NCBI RefSeq assembly: GCF_900116105.1
Contig: NZ_FPAC01000012.1
Location: 1-50,156 of the forward strand
Source: Paenibacillus sp. 453mf
GTDB taxonomy: Bacteria; Bacillota; Bacilli; Paenibacillales; Paenibacillaceae
Direction of reading: 5' to 3'
Length of the DNA: 50,156 nucleotides
In this document: one piece after another, positions 16,728 to 25,101 of the stretch
Numbering within the stretch: position 1 is the first letter of the stretch
Layout: the number at the start of each line of letters is the position of its first letter
Position numbers and translations under genes: made by a program
The notes under the pieces: generated by a model
The model's database searches: none
The model's input: only the letters and a program-made list of their open reading frames with translations
Told to the model about the DNA's origin: nothing

Positions 16728-17593
16728 TATGGAGTTACCTCCGGTGGAATAACAACGAAGACTTCTTTCCAATCAGTAAAGTTCGCTGCTGGCACAATAT
16801 AGGCTACTTGTGCAAGCCCGAATTCACTCTCCTTAATCTCCTTGACTGTCCCTATAATCATATATTTCGGAAATCCTTCGATAATTCCTGAGGACATAAC
16901 GACATCTTCTTTTGCAATTTTGGAGTTCTCACTGATTTTGGTCATTTCCAGATAACCCGTTTGCGGGTTATACTTCTCAATCATGCCAAAAGTATCATTC
17001 TCTTTGCCTACCACAGTAGCTGCAATGGCATTAGCATCACTTGAGCTTGGATCCAGTGCCGTTAACAGTGTAACCGTAGAAGTGAAATTGCTGACATGGC
17101 TGATGGTTCCTGCAAGCCCGTCAAGCGTCGTTACGGCCATCCCTACCTTGAGCCCCGCATTCTCTCCAATATCAATGTTCAAAACCCTGTTGTTCGGATC
17201 CGAGTTCACACTGATGACTTGGGCTGTCCGCAGCTTGTAATTATGTCTGTTCTTTTGTTCCTCGGTGAAATCAAGATTCTCCTGAAGCCGCTGATTCGTT
17301 TCTGCCAAATTCCCGTATCTCACCGCTTCTTGCTTATATTGTGCGACTGAGGTTTTCAGAATCTCGTTCTCTTCCTGCAGCGACTTAAGATTAGCTATAT
17401 CCTCGAAGAACCCAGCAACATAGGAAGTCGGTTTATAGAAGACCTGCTGTACGAATCCGACCATATCTTTCGTAAACTTCTCGGGCAGTGATAAGCCTGC
17501 TCTCGATCCTACCGTAAAACCCATAAGTGCGATAAAAATGATAATACCAACGAGTAAAATAAACAATCGCTTGTTGCCTAACCATTTAAACAG
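16727..17593 (-). CDS. mreC: Cell shape-determining protein MreC (apparent CTG start)
   Basis: A bitopic scaffold of the elongation machinery, 288 residues as read here. It has one N-terminal membrane segment, a coiled coil (about 70-110, LKSLQEENEILKTSVAQYKQ) and a C-terminal beta-rich domain. The start is unusual. The frame is open only back to a TAA at 17594-17596, and the codon after it is CTG at 17593, with GAGGGTG six bases upstream. Beginning there gives LFKWLGNKRLFILLVG, matching the usual MreC N-terminus (B. subtilis MPNKRLMLLLL). TTG at 17566 is the alternative but lacks a good ribosome site and would drop the conserved NKR. Confidence 0.88.
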   Translation of the reverse strand: MFKWLGNKRLFILLVGIIIFIALMGFTVGSRAGLSLPEKFTKDMVGFVQQVFYKPTSYVAGFFEDIANLKSLQEENEILKTSVAQYKQEAVRYGNLAETNQRLQENLDFTEEQKNRHNYKLRTAQVISVNSDPNNRVLNIDIGENAGLKVGMAVTTLDGLAGTISHVSNFTSTVTLLTALDPSSSDANAIAATVVGKENDTFGMIEKYNPQTGYLEMTKISENSKIAKEDVVMSSGIIEGFPKYMIIGTVKEIKESEFGLAQVAYIVPAANFTDWKEVFVVIPPEVTP

Positions 17594-17638
17594 TTACAAC
17601 ACCCTCTAACATCCTTATTTCGTTATGATGCTAAGCCG

Positions 17639-17669
17639 ATTATAAGCTTCACTTAAAAAGGGAAAGCAA
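17639..17669 (-). promoter_or_regulatory. Possible sigmaA promoter before mreC
   Basis: A perfect TATAAT (17639-17644) with a weak TTGCTT (17664-17669) 19 bases upstream. The spacing is long, so activity is uncertain, but the preceding terminator would make a promoter here useful. Confidence 0.4.
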
Positions 17670-17739
17670 GTACGTAGTGGTCCTATAGCTGTGCGAACCT
17701 TAAACTACTGACTTACTATCCCATGGGTAGCAACATCAT

Positions 17740-17780
17740 AAAAATCTGGAGCATAGCTGCATCTCCTTATGCAGCTATGC
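17740..17780 (-). terminator. Terminator or attenuator between mreB and mreC
   Basis: A perfect 12-bp inverted repeat (17751-17762 with 17769-17780, loop of 6), then TCCAGA and five T on the minus strand. The six-base gap before the T run weakens it, so it may only partly stop transcription and set mreB above mreCD. Confidence 0.65.
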
Positions 17781-17847
17781 CTTATCGCTATGAGGCCAGC
17801 ACGGGTGGATGCAGCCTGCTTAGCTGTGACTTTCAAAGTTTCGTATA

Positions 17848-18882
17848 TTAACGTTTAGATCTGATTGCAGCACTGCTTCTTGTTTTAAACAAATGAATGT
17901 TGTCAAGTGCTTTGCCTGTACCAATAGCTACACAATCCAGCGGATTCTCAGCAACGATAACCGGCATTCCTGTTTCACCTGCAAGCAGCTTGTCCAGATT
18001 ACGAAGCAGAGCTCCTCCTCCTGTCAGCACAATGCCACGGTCCATAATATCCGCAGCCAGCTCAGGCGGGCATTTCTCTAGGGTTACTTTAACAGCTTCA
18101 ACAATGGAACCCACTGTATCGGCAAGTGCTTCACTAATTTCATCTGAAGTGATTGTAATTGTCTTCGGCAGTCCGGTAACAAGGTCACGTCCACGAATTT
18201 CCATCGTTTCTACAGATTCCAACGGAAGTGCAGAACCAATTTCCATCTTGAGCTGTTCCGATGTTCTTTCACCGATCATCAGGTTATATTGGCGTTTGAT
18301 GTACTGAATGATGGACTCGTCCATCTCATCACCGGCAACACGTACAGAACGGCTTGTCACGATGCCCCCAAGGGAGATAACTGCGACTTCTGTTGTACCT
18401 CCGCCGATATCTACGACCATGCTGCCTGTTGGCTCCCATACAGGCAGATCTGCACCGATCGCAGCAGCAAACGGCTCCTCGATTGTGTAAGCCTCTCTTG
18501 CTCCCGCTTGTTTCGTAGCATCTTCTACTGCACGTTGTTCTACCGCCGTAATACCAGAAGGAACACATACCATTACGTTCGGATGACGCTGGAAGAAGGA
18601 ACGCTGCTTCTGAGCTTGGCGAATGAAATATTTAATCATCGTTGCCGTTGTATCAAAATCGGCAATAACTCCATCCTTCATCGGTCTAATGGCACGGATA
18701 TTGCCAGGAGTACGTCCGATCATTTTTTTTGCAGATTCACCGACAGCTTCAATAACCTGTGTATCTGTACGTAATGCAACAACGGATGGTTCTCTGACAA
18801 CAATGCCTTTTCCCCGTACGTAAACGAGCGTATTCGCCGTTCCCAAGTCAATCCCCAAATCTTTTGTAAAGCCACCTAACAT
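17848..18882 (-). CDS. mreB: Rod shape-determining actin homologue MreB
   Basis: A bacterial actin of 344 residues that guides lateral wall synthesis. It has DLGTANTLVYVRGKG at the N-terminus, MVVDIGGGTTEVAVIS in the phosphate-binding region and GIVLTGGGALLRNLDK near the C-terminus, with a basic tail. It is first of mreBCD and next to radC, as in B. subtilis. Confidence 0.97.
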   Translation of the reverse strand: MLGGFTKDLGIDLGTANTLVYVRGKGIVVREPSVVALRTDTQVIEAVGESAKKMIGRTPGNIRAIRPMKDGVIADFDTTATMIKYFIRQAQKQRSFFQRHPNVMVCVPSGITAVEQRAVEDATKQAGAREAYTIEEPFAAAIGADLPVWEPTGSMVVDIGGGTTEVAVISLGGIVTSRSVRVAGDEMDESIIQYIKRQYNLMIGERTSEQLKMEIGSALPLESVETMEIRGRDLVTGLPKTITITSDEISEALADTVGSIVEAVKVTLEKCPPELAADIMDRGIVLTGGGALLRNLDKLLAGETGMPVIVAENPLDCVAIGTGKALDNIHLFKTRSSAAIRSKR

Positions 18883-19049
18883 GCTATTTTCTCCCTTTCT
18901 TTACTTGCATTATTTATGCTGCTGTCCCATAACTAAGCCTAGCAGCTGCGTCATTATAATCCGATTCAAAAAAAGCGATCGAAGCGATGAAGGAAAACGC
19001 TCCTTGTTATTTACGCTTAATAAAAAAACCGTTAACGTACCACATTATA

Positions 19050-19739
19050 TTATATGAACCCTTGCTCCTTCAAACTTGCATATTTCCCGTCCCCGATAAC
19101 GATATGATCAAGCACGTCAATTCCTACAATTTCACCAGCTTTGACAAGACGACGCGTCAGCTGTATATCTTCTGGACTCGGGGCAGGATCACCGCTCGGA
19201 TGATTGTGCGCGCATACGATGGAGGCGCTGCTGCATTTCATGGCAGCCCGGAACACTTCCCTCGGATGAACGATGGAAGCGTTGAGGCTGCCCATAGATA
19301 ACGTCTCTTGGGAAATCACGTGATTCTTGGTGTTAAGGAAGAGACAGACAAAATGCTCCTTCTGCAGATACCTAAGCTGTTCCATAAGCAAATCAGCCGC
19401 ATCTCTCGGACTGCGAATGACAGGCCTCTCAGCCAATCTAGTCTGCATTACCCGTTGCCCGAGCTCAATTCCTGCCTTTAGCTGAATCGCTTTGGCGGGA
19501 CCAATGCCTTTGAGCTGACACAGCTCATCAACGCTCATATCCACCAGATTGCGAAGGCTCCCTGCTTCATTCAGAATGCGCTGAGCGATATGAATGGCCG
19601 ACTCCTGCTTTGTTCCTGTTCTAAGCAAGATCGCCAGAAGCTCAGTATGACTTAATGCACCCGCCCCTAATTCCATCATGCGTTCTCTCGGGCGCTGTTC
19701 TTGGGGGATGTCGCGCAGCATGTACTGTGGCGAACTCAT
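19050..19739 (-). CDS. radC: RadC family JAB/MPN-domain protein
   Basis: The protein has 229 residues. An N-terminal helix-hairpin-helix (LCQLKGIGPAKAIQLKAGIELG, about 74-95) is followed by a JAMM metal-binding domain with His178, His180 and Asp184 in HNHPSGD. Its biochemical role is not settled; a DNA-repair function originally assigned in E. coli has not held up. It lies between maf and mreB as in B. subtilis. Confidence 0.93.
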   Translation of the reverse strand: MSSPQYMLRDIPQEQRPRERMMELGAGALSHTELLAILLRTGTKQESAIHIAQRILNEAGSLRNLVDMSVDELCQLKGIGPAKAIQLKAGIELGQRVMQTRLAERPVIRSPRDAADLLMEQLRYLQKEHFVCLFLNTKNHVISQETLSMGSLNASIVHPREVFRAAMKCSSASIVCAHNHPSGDPAPSPEDIQLTRRLVKAGEIVGIDVLDHIVIGDGKYASLKEQGFI

Positions 19740-19801
19740 CTTCTCCCTCTTTTCACATAAAAAAACGAACCCGTTCTCTTCTTAATACTCTTACTTGCTT
19801 A

Positions 19802-20407
19802 CTATTCGTCTATGGATAGCATGTTCAAGCCCAGCTCCGCCAGTTGTTCACTAAGCAAAGAAAGCGGCAAACCCACCACGTTAAAATAGCATCCTTCGAT
19901 GGAATCAACAAATGTTGCGCCCAAACCCTGAATGGCGTATGCCCCTGCCTTGTCAGAAGGCTCGCCTGTCCGTATATAGGCATGAATGGCATCTGGTCCA
20001 AGCTGCTTCATCTTCACCTTCGTACGGCGATGCCGCGTAATTACACGTCCATCCTCACCTGATATACAAGCAACACCCGTATATACTTCATGAGTTCGGC
20101 TCTGAAGCATACTCAGCATCCGGTAAGCATCCTGCTCGTCCTTTGGTTTGCCAAGCACTTCTCCGCCGAGCACGACAATCGTATCACTGCCTACTACGAT
20201 GGCTCCTGCCAGATCGGAATCATAAGAATCATAGACAGCTTTTGCTTTGCGGTAGGCAAGTTCTTCTACAATTTGCTGAGGTGTGTAGTCTTCTGGTGTA
20301 TCTTCCGGGGCGTGGCTAGGGCGAACTTCAAACGAAAGACCAAGCGTCGCTATTAGTTCCCGGCGTCTTGGAGACGTGGAGGCGAGTATAATCCGCTGCT
20401 TTTTCAA
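19802..20407 (-). CDS. maf: Maf family nucleoside triphosphate pyrophosphatase
   Basis: A house-cleaning dTTP/UTP pyrophosphatase of 201 residues; the B. subtilis member also affects septation. It shows LASTSPRRRELI at the N-terminus, VVGSDTIVVLGGEVLGKP, and a final YFNVVGLPLSLL. The start is TTG at 20407 with AAGGAG eight bases upstream. Confidence 0.93.
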   Translation of the reverse strand: MKKQRIILASTSPRRRELIATLGLSFEVRPSHAPEDTPEDYTPQQIVEELAYRKAKAVYDSYDSDLAGAIVVGSDTIVVLGGEVLGKPKDEQDAYRMLSMLQSRTHEVYTGVACISGEDGRVITRHRRTKVKMKQLGPDAIHAYIRTGEPSDKAGAYAIQGLGATFVDSIEGCYFNVVGLPLSLLSEQLAELGLNMLSIDE

Positions 20408-20524
20408 GAGATGAACTCCTTCGTAAGAATGATAATGTTATTCGCATGTGTTACATATCTTTTTTAGTCTGTGGTTACTCCTGCTCAAGCTTCTGTACTA
20501 CATCAATTGTGTGATAATAAAAAG

Positions 20525-20767
20525 CTATAGTTTCCGGTAAAGCCAAATCGCAAAAACAACCCCTAACAGACTGAGCAGGCTGATCTTCAATTGAATGTTA
20601 AGATGATAGCTAATGATGTCGAAATTTGCCTTTGGCGACCAGCTGATCGTCGTTGCATTCGTTAAAAAAGAAAGAGCCTCAAACTGCTCTAAGCCTTTGG
20701 ATATGGATGCTCCAATCAACCAACCGAGGAGCAGAAACAAGATGAATATTCCGAAGTTTTTTTTCAT
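20525..20767 (-). CDS. DUF4321-type small membrane protein
   Basis: An 80-residue protein with two membrane segments (about 5-23 and 57-76) joined by an extracytoplasmic loop. The pattern (GWLIGASISKGL ... LNIQLKISLLSLLGVVFAIWLYR) fits the DUF4321 family, whose function is unknown. The start is ATG at 20767 with GAGGGAAGAG before it; a 39-residue upstream extension is unlikely. It lies between the SpoIIB-like gene and maf. Confidence 0.7.
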   Translation of the reverse strand: MKKNFGIFILFLLLGWLIGASISKGLEQFEALSFLTNATTISWSPKANFDIISYHLNIQLKISLLSLLGVVFAIWLYRKL

Positions 20768-20834
20768 TCTACTCTTCCCTCGCCATATTTTGACACCTTC
20801 ATTATTATACGGGAACCTAGACGTAAGTACAAAC

Positions 20835-20874
20835 AGAAATCCGACATGGGGAACTATTTCCAGTCCCATGCCGG
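20835..20874 (-). terminator. Possible terminator after SpoIIB-like gene
   Basis: A 10-bp stem (20841-20850 with 20865-20874, one G-U pair) is followed on the minus strand by the interrupted T tract ATTTCTGTTT. It is of moderate quality. Confidence 0.5.
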
Positions 20875-20887
20875 ATAAGCGCACATA

Positions 20888-22141
20888 CTATGCTTGTTTG
20901 ATGATTTCAAGCAGTTGTTTTTCGAGCAGTATATAATTCATGATCTGTGATTGTACTTTCCAAATATGTTCTTTGGAAGGATTTTTATTATATTCTGTAA
21001 CAGCTGTGACTGCCGTATTCATAGCGGCTTCCATTTGAAGCTCGACAGACTCACTTTCCGCCGGCAAGCCGGTTCTGACCTTAGCTACAGTGCCTGTCCA
21101 GTACTGATGAGCGTCTGTGACAGCATTCATATCCGCTTCAGACAGTGCATTCTGTTCCTGCTGACCCAGCTGCCTGATTGATAAAGAGGTCAATATTTCT
21201 GCAACCGCCCGGCTGGAACTAAAAAACTCGGCAACCGTGCTCCGATCACCTGAAAACTGAAGGCTTGTCAATTCAGGAAGTTGAATCTCACGTACGTACA
21301 GCTCTACCCCTTCCGTTCTTAACTGATTGCTGATAAGTTTGGCATCCTCACGATCGGCTGAAACTCCGGCATACACACGCAGCTCATCCAAAGGATCGCT
21401 TCCTGCCGCTATACCCGCTGACGCGAGCTCCGCTTTGGCTTGTTCAGCACCTTCAGGACTGCTGAACACTCCGTACTGGAGCATATAGTAGTTTACAGCT
21501 GGGATGGTTGCAGCCGCTGTAACTGTAAGATCCGTAGAGTCTTGGGTCACACCTGATGATGCAGGAACTGTTACAGGCGAAACTGTGTTTGAGGTGTTCT
21601 CAGAATTCAACATGGACATCGCAACAAATCCGAACATGACACCTGTAACGACTGCAGCGATAATGGATCCAGCCAGTTTCCACACATTTCGCGGTCCCCG
21701 GTACATTGTGTAATTTTCACTTGCATGATCCATATAGAAACGATCCTGATCCTCCAGTTCCTCATATGAATCACGGTGCTGCTTGTCTTTCTCTTGCGGG
21801 TCTTTGTAGTGCTCATGACCTGCAATAATAGGTACAGAGGAATAAGATCCAAAAGGCTCTTCCCAATCTTCGTATATTCTCCGATCCACGTAAGCACCAT
21901 CTATAGCGAAGCTTTCGGTCCGACCTTCTTCTTGCCGCTCGTCAAGAGGAAGGCTCATCCCGGTCTGCAGCGGGATGGTGATCTGCGGCATTTCAGCAGG
22001 AACATCGTCTGTTACATAGCGGTTCGCAGTTGTTCTCTCCTTGCTGAGCTTCTGTTCATCGCCAGACTTCACTATGCCTGATTCGAGCTTGGCAGCAGGC
22101 TTGTCCTCATTGAAACGAAATGTCATTCTAGCTTTGTTCAA
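20888..22141 (-). CDS. spoIIB: SpoIIB-like SPOR-domain protein
   Basis: The protein has 417 residues: an acidic, poorly conserved cytosolic half (1-150), one membrane segment (about 154-177), a short linker, and a SPOR-like repeat domain (about 217-287: NYYMLQYGVFSSPEGAEQAK ... ELYVREIQL) that would bind denuded septal peptidoglycan. About 130 further residues follow. In B. subtilis, SpoIIB sits at the same place before maf and has the same N-in, one-TM, SPOR layout; it helps focus the engulfment proteins at the septum. The start is TTG at 22141 with GAGGAGGGTGG seven bases upstream. Orthology is inferred from position and layout. Confidence 0.7.
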   Translation of the reverse strand: MNKARMTFRFNEDKPAAKLESGIVKSGDEQKLSKERTTANRYVTDDVPAEMPQITIPLQTGMSLPLDERQEEGRTESFAIDGAYVDRRIYEDWEEPFGSYSSVPIIAGHEHYKDPQEKDKQHRDSYEELEDQDRFYMDHASENYTMYRGPRNVWKLAGSIIAAVVTGVMFGFVAMSMLNSENTSNTVSPVTVPASSGVTQDSTDLTVTAAATIPAVNYYMLQYGVFSSPEGAEQAKAELASAGIAAGSDPLDELRVYAGVSADREDAKLISNQLRTEGVELYVREIQLPELTSLQFSGDRSTVAEFFSSSRAVAEILTSLSIRQLGQQEQNALSEADMNAVTDAHQYWTGTVAKVRTGLPAESESVELQMEAAMNTAVTAVTEYNKNPSKEHIWKVQSQIMNYILLEKQLLEIIKQA

Positions 22142-22203
22142 GGCTAAACCACCCTCCTCTTGTCCTTTCTAACAGCTATATGTGCTTAATAGAGGAGTTA
22201 TGC

Positions 22204-22241
22204 AAAAAAAGCACCGTTTCTGTAATTAAAGAAACGGTGCT
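22204..22241 (-). terminator. Terminator of valS-folC-murC
   Basis: A perfect 12-bp stem (22210-22221 with 22230-22241), an 8-base loop, then six T on the minus strand, 28 bases after the murC stop. Confidence 0.93.
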
Positions 22242-22269
22242 TGGTATAACACAAACTGTAAATCGGATC

Positions 22270-23640
22270 TTACTTGATTCCTTTGGCAAGCTCATAGCCT
22301 GCCTTCCAAATATCTCCGGCTCCCATTGTAAGAACGAGATCTCCAGGCTGCAAACGATGCTCGAGCTGCTTAACAACATCCTCTTTGGAAGGAATATATG
22401 CGGCATTTGGATTGCTGTTGAGCTTGATCAAATCTACCAGCTTGGAGGAATGTACACCCTCAATCTGTTTCTCTCCTGCAGGGGAGAAGATGTCGGTAAT
22501 AATAACCTCATCTGCTTCTCCAAATGCACGGCTGAACGCATCCAGCAGGAAGAAGGTACGTGTGTAGCGCTGCGGCTGAAAGACCGCGATAATCCGTTTT
22601 CCTGTCGCTTTGGCAGCACTGATCGTCGCTTCAATCTCCGTTGGGTGATGCGCATAATCATCAATAATGAGAATATCACGTGCTTCTCCCAATACTTGAA
22701 ATCTCCGCTTCGCCCCGCTGAATTTCACAATTGCCTTCACAATTGACTCAAACGGAATGCCTGCCTCGAGACAAGAAATGACTGTCGCCATTGCATTGCT
22801 CACATTATGTCTCCCGGGTACAGACAACTCAACGGTTCCAAGAGGCGCACCTCTATGATTCATCGTAAATGATATATGGCGATCGCCGAGCTCAATATCC
22901 GTTGCAGTATAATCTGCTTCTGCATCTATCGCATAAGTAATGATGTTGGATTTGAGCTGTGGCATGATGCTCTGAATGTTCTCATCATCTGCACAGACAA
23001 TCGCACAGCCTTCCGGCTTGACTTGATTCAAGAATTTGACGTAAGCATTCTTCAGCTCATTAAAATCATTGTTGTAATTCTCCATATGATCGGCTTCAAG
23101 ATTCGTTACGATGCCAAGCCAAGGGTGATACTGCAGGAAGGAGCCGTCGCTCTCATCCGCCTCAGCTACAACATGCTCGCCCTTGCCCGCCTTGGCATTC
23201 GTACCAAGGTTCATGATTTCTCCGCCGATAATATAGGTCGGGTCTACGCCGCACTCCTCCATAACGAGCGCAATCATGGAAGAAGTGGTAGTCTTACCGT
23301 GCGCACCAGCAACGGCTACTCCCTTACGTTCATTCAGTAGTCTTGCAAGCATTTGAGCACGATGAAGAATAGGGATGTTCAGCTGCTCAGCTTCAACGCG
23401 TTCCACATTGTCCTTGGAAGCCGCTGTTGAATACACAACCAAATCCGCACCATGGACTTGTTCCGGCGTATGCCCTATATATATTGTTGCTCCCTTAGCG
23501 GCAAGCTTTTCAGTGAGCTCCTGGGATACGACATCCGATCCCGTGACGGTATATCCCATTTCCAGCATAACTCTTGCAATGGCGCTCATCCCATAGCCGC
23601 CGATACCGATAAAATGTACATGTTCCGAAGTGTTTAACAA
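22270..23640 (-). CDS. murC: UDP-N-acetylmuramate--L-alanine ligase
   Basis: The first amino-acid ligase of peptidoglycan precursor synthesis, 456 residues. It has the N-terminal Rossmann motif HFIGIGGYGMSAIARV, the ATP loop GAHGKTTTSSM, and YAHHPTEIEATI. The start is TTG at 23640, four bases after folC, with AAGGTTGGTG upstream. In B. subtilis murC is at another locus and comC occupies this region. Confidence 0.95.
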   Translation of the reverse strand: MLNTSEHVHFIGIGGYGMSAIARVMLEMGYTVTGSDVVSQELTEKLAAKGATIYIGHTPEQVHGADLVVYSTAASKDNVERVEAEQLNIPILHRAQMLARLLNERKGVAVAGAHGKTTTSSMIALVMEECGVDPTYIIGGEIMNLGTNAKAGKGEHVVAEADESDGSFLQYHPWLGIVTNLEADHMENYNNDFNELKNAYVKFLNQVKPEGCAIVCADDENIQSIMPQLKSNIITYAIDAEADYTATDIELGDRHISFTMNHRGAPLGTVELSVPGRHNVSNAMATVISCLEAGIPFESIVKAIVKFSGAKRRFQVLGEARDILIIDDYAHHPTEIEATISAAKATGKRIIAVFQPQRYTRTFFLLDAFSRAFGEADEVIITDIFSPAGEKQIEGVHSSKLVDLIKLNSNPNAAYIPSKEDVVKQLEHRLQPGDLVLTMGAGDIWKAGYELAKGIK

Positions 23641-23644
23641 ATTT

Positions 23645-25021
23645 TCACCAACCTTTTTCAGAATCGGTTTGATGCAGAAGGGCGGCCCTTACATCGGCAA
23701 TTAAATATAATGTGCCGGACACAACCCCCAGATCTTCCGCTTCCGTCCGTAACTTAAGTATGCTCAATGCTTGTTTCCATGAAGGTTCTACGATGATGTC
23801 AAGGTTTGGTTTGGCATAGGATGGACGAAGCTCTTCTACCATATTTTTTAACTGGGCCGCGTCCATTTTACGTCGGAAATCTGGCTCAGTCAGGATAAGC
23901 GTATCCACTAGTGGCAGTATATGCTCAAAATACAATTTGTGATGCTTATTCTTCAGCATGCCCATCATTAAAATTAGTTTCCGCTCAGGATATAGATCCT
24001 TGATGCTCTGTGCCAGCATCTCAGCCCCCTCAGGGTTATGTGCTCCGTCCAGAATGAGAAGCGGCTCGTCGGACACCTTCTCGAAACGGCCTGCCCAAGA
24101 GGCAAGTCGGAAACCTTTCTGCAAATCTTCCTCTTCCATATAGAACGCCATGTATTGGCGCAGCACTTCAAGTGTCATCAAAGCCCCAGCGGCATTGGCA
24201 CATTGATGCTTGCCCTGCAATGTAAGCTCGACATCAAGTTCACGAAACGGTCCTCTAAAATGCAATTTCTGTCCATCCTTATTAACCTGAACCTGCTCAT
24301 ATGTAAACTGGTCACCAGCAAGATATAAGGTGGATTTCTGTTTCTCTGCGACCTCACGAATGACTTGAATCGCTTCCGGCTGCTCTACTAGACTGACGAC
24401 AGGAACGCCGGGTTTAATAATTCCTGCCTTTTCAGCTGCGATTTGGCTGATCGTATCTCCAAGAATATCTGTGTGGTCCATTCCAATATTGGTGATCACG
24501 GAAATAATGGGAGTCACGATATTTGTTACATCAAGCCTTCCCCCGAGTCCAGTCTCCCATACCACCACATCGGGATAGCACACCTCAGCATAATACAGAA
24601 TTGCAAGCGCCGTCGCAACCTCAAACATAGTGGGAGACCCAAGCTCCGTCTCAGCCACTTCCTCTACCAACGGATGAAGGCGTCTTGCAAGCACCAGTAA
24701 AGTTTCTTCAGGGATGTCATTCCCGTTGTACTGAAACCGATTCGTAAACTTGGTAATATACGGTGAAGTGAATGTACCTACATCGTAACCGGACTGTCTT
24801 AAGGCCGACGTCAAAAAGGCACAGGTAGACCCTTTTCCGTTTGTTCCTGCGACATGGATAAACTTCAGATGTTTATGGGGATTACCCAGCTTAGACAAGA
24901 GCAATTCAATGCGGGAAAGTCCAGGTCTGATTCCAAACGGAATAAGATTGTTGATCCAAGCGACCGCGTCATTATACGTATTCAGCGGAGCAGCCGTACT
25001 ATTTCCAGTGGTTCGATCCAT
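23645..25021 (-). CDS. folC: Folylpolyglutamate / dihydrofolate synthase
   Basis: A Mur-ligase-fold enzyme of 458 residues that adds glutamate to folates. It has VAGTNGKGSTCAFL (P-loop), TSPYITKFTNRFQYNG, GLGGRLDVTNIV and DGAHNPEGAEML. The start is ATG at 25021, six bases after AGAAGGTG; the in-frame GTG at 25030 overlaps that ribosome site. It lies downstream of valS, as in B. subtilis. Confidence 0.94.
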   Translation of the reverse strand: MDRTTGNSTAAPLNTYNDAVAWINNLIPFGIRPGLSRIELLLSKLGNPHKHLKFIHVAGTNGKGSTCAFLTSALRQSGYDVGTFTSPYITKFTNRFQYNGNDIPEETLLVLARRLHPLVEEVAETELGSPTMFEVATALAILYYAEVCYPDVVVWETGLGGRLDVTNIVTPIISVITNIGMDHTDILGDTISQIAAEKAGIIKPGVPVVSLVEQPEAIQVIREVAEKQKSTLYLAGDQFTYEQVQVNKDGQKLHFRGPFRELDVELTLQGKHQCANAAGALMTLEVLRQYMAFYMEEEDLQKGFRLASWAGRFEKVSDEPLLILDGAHNPEGAEMLAQSIKDLYPERKLILMMGMLKNKHHKLYFEHILPLVDTLILTEPDFRRKMDAAQLKNMVEELRPSYAKPNLDIIVEPSWKQALSILKLRTEAEDLGVVSGTLYLIADVRAALLHQTDSEKGW

Positions 25022-25101
25022 ATGATTCACCTTCTAAGTATAAAGTAAGTAAGAGAGAGGCATCCCTTACGTTAATAGGAACACCTGCCGTCTCTTATTA
25101 A

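Noticed and set aside
25022..25101. Inverted repeat between valS and folC (AAGAGACGGCA with TGCCTCTCTT)
   Set aside because: Imperfect, large loop and no T run, so a terminator is not supported; folC-murC probably stay in the valS transcript.
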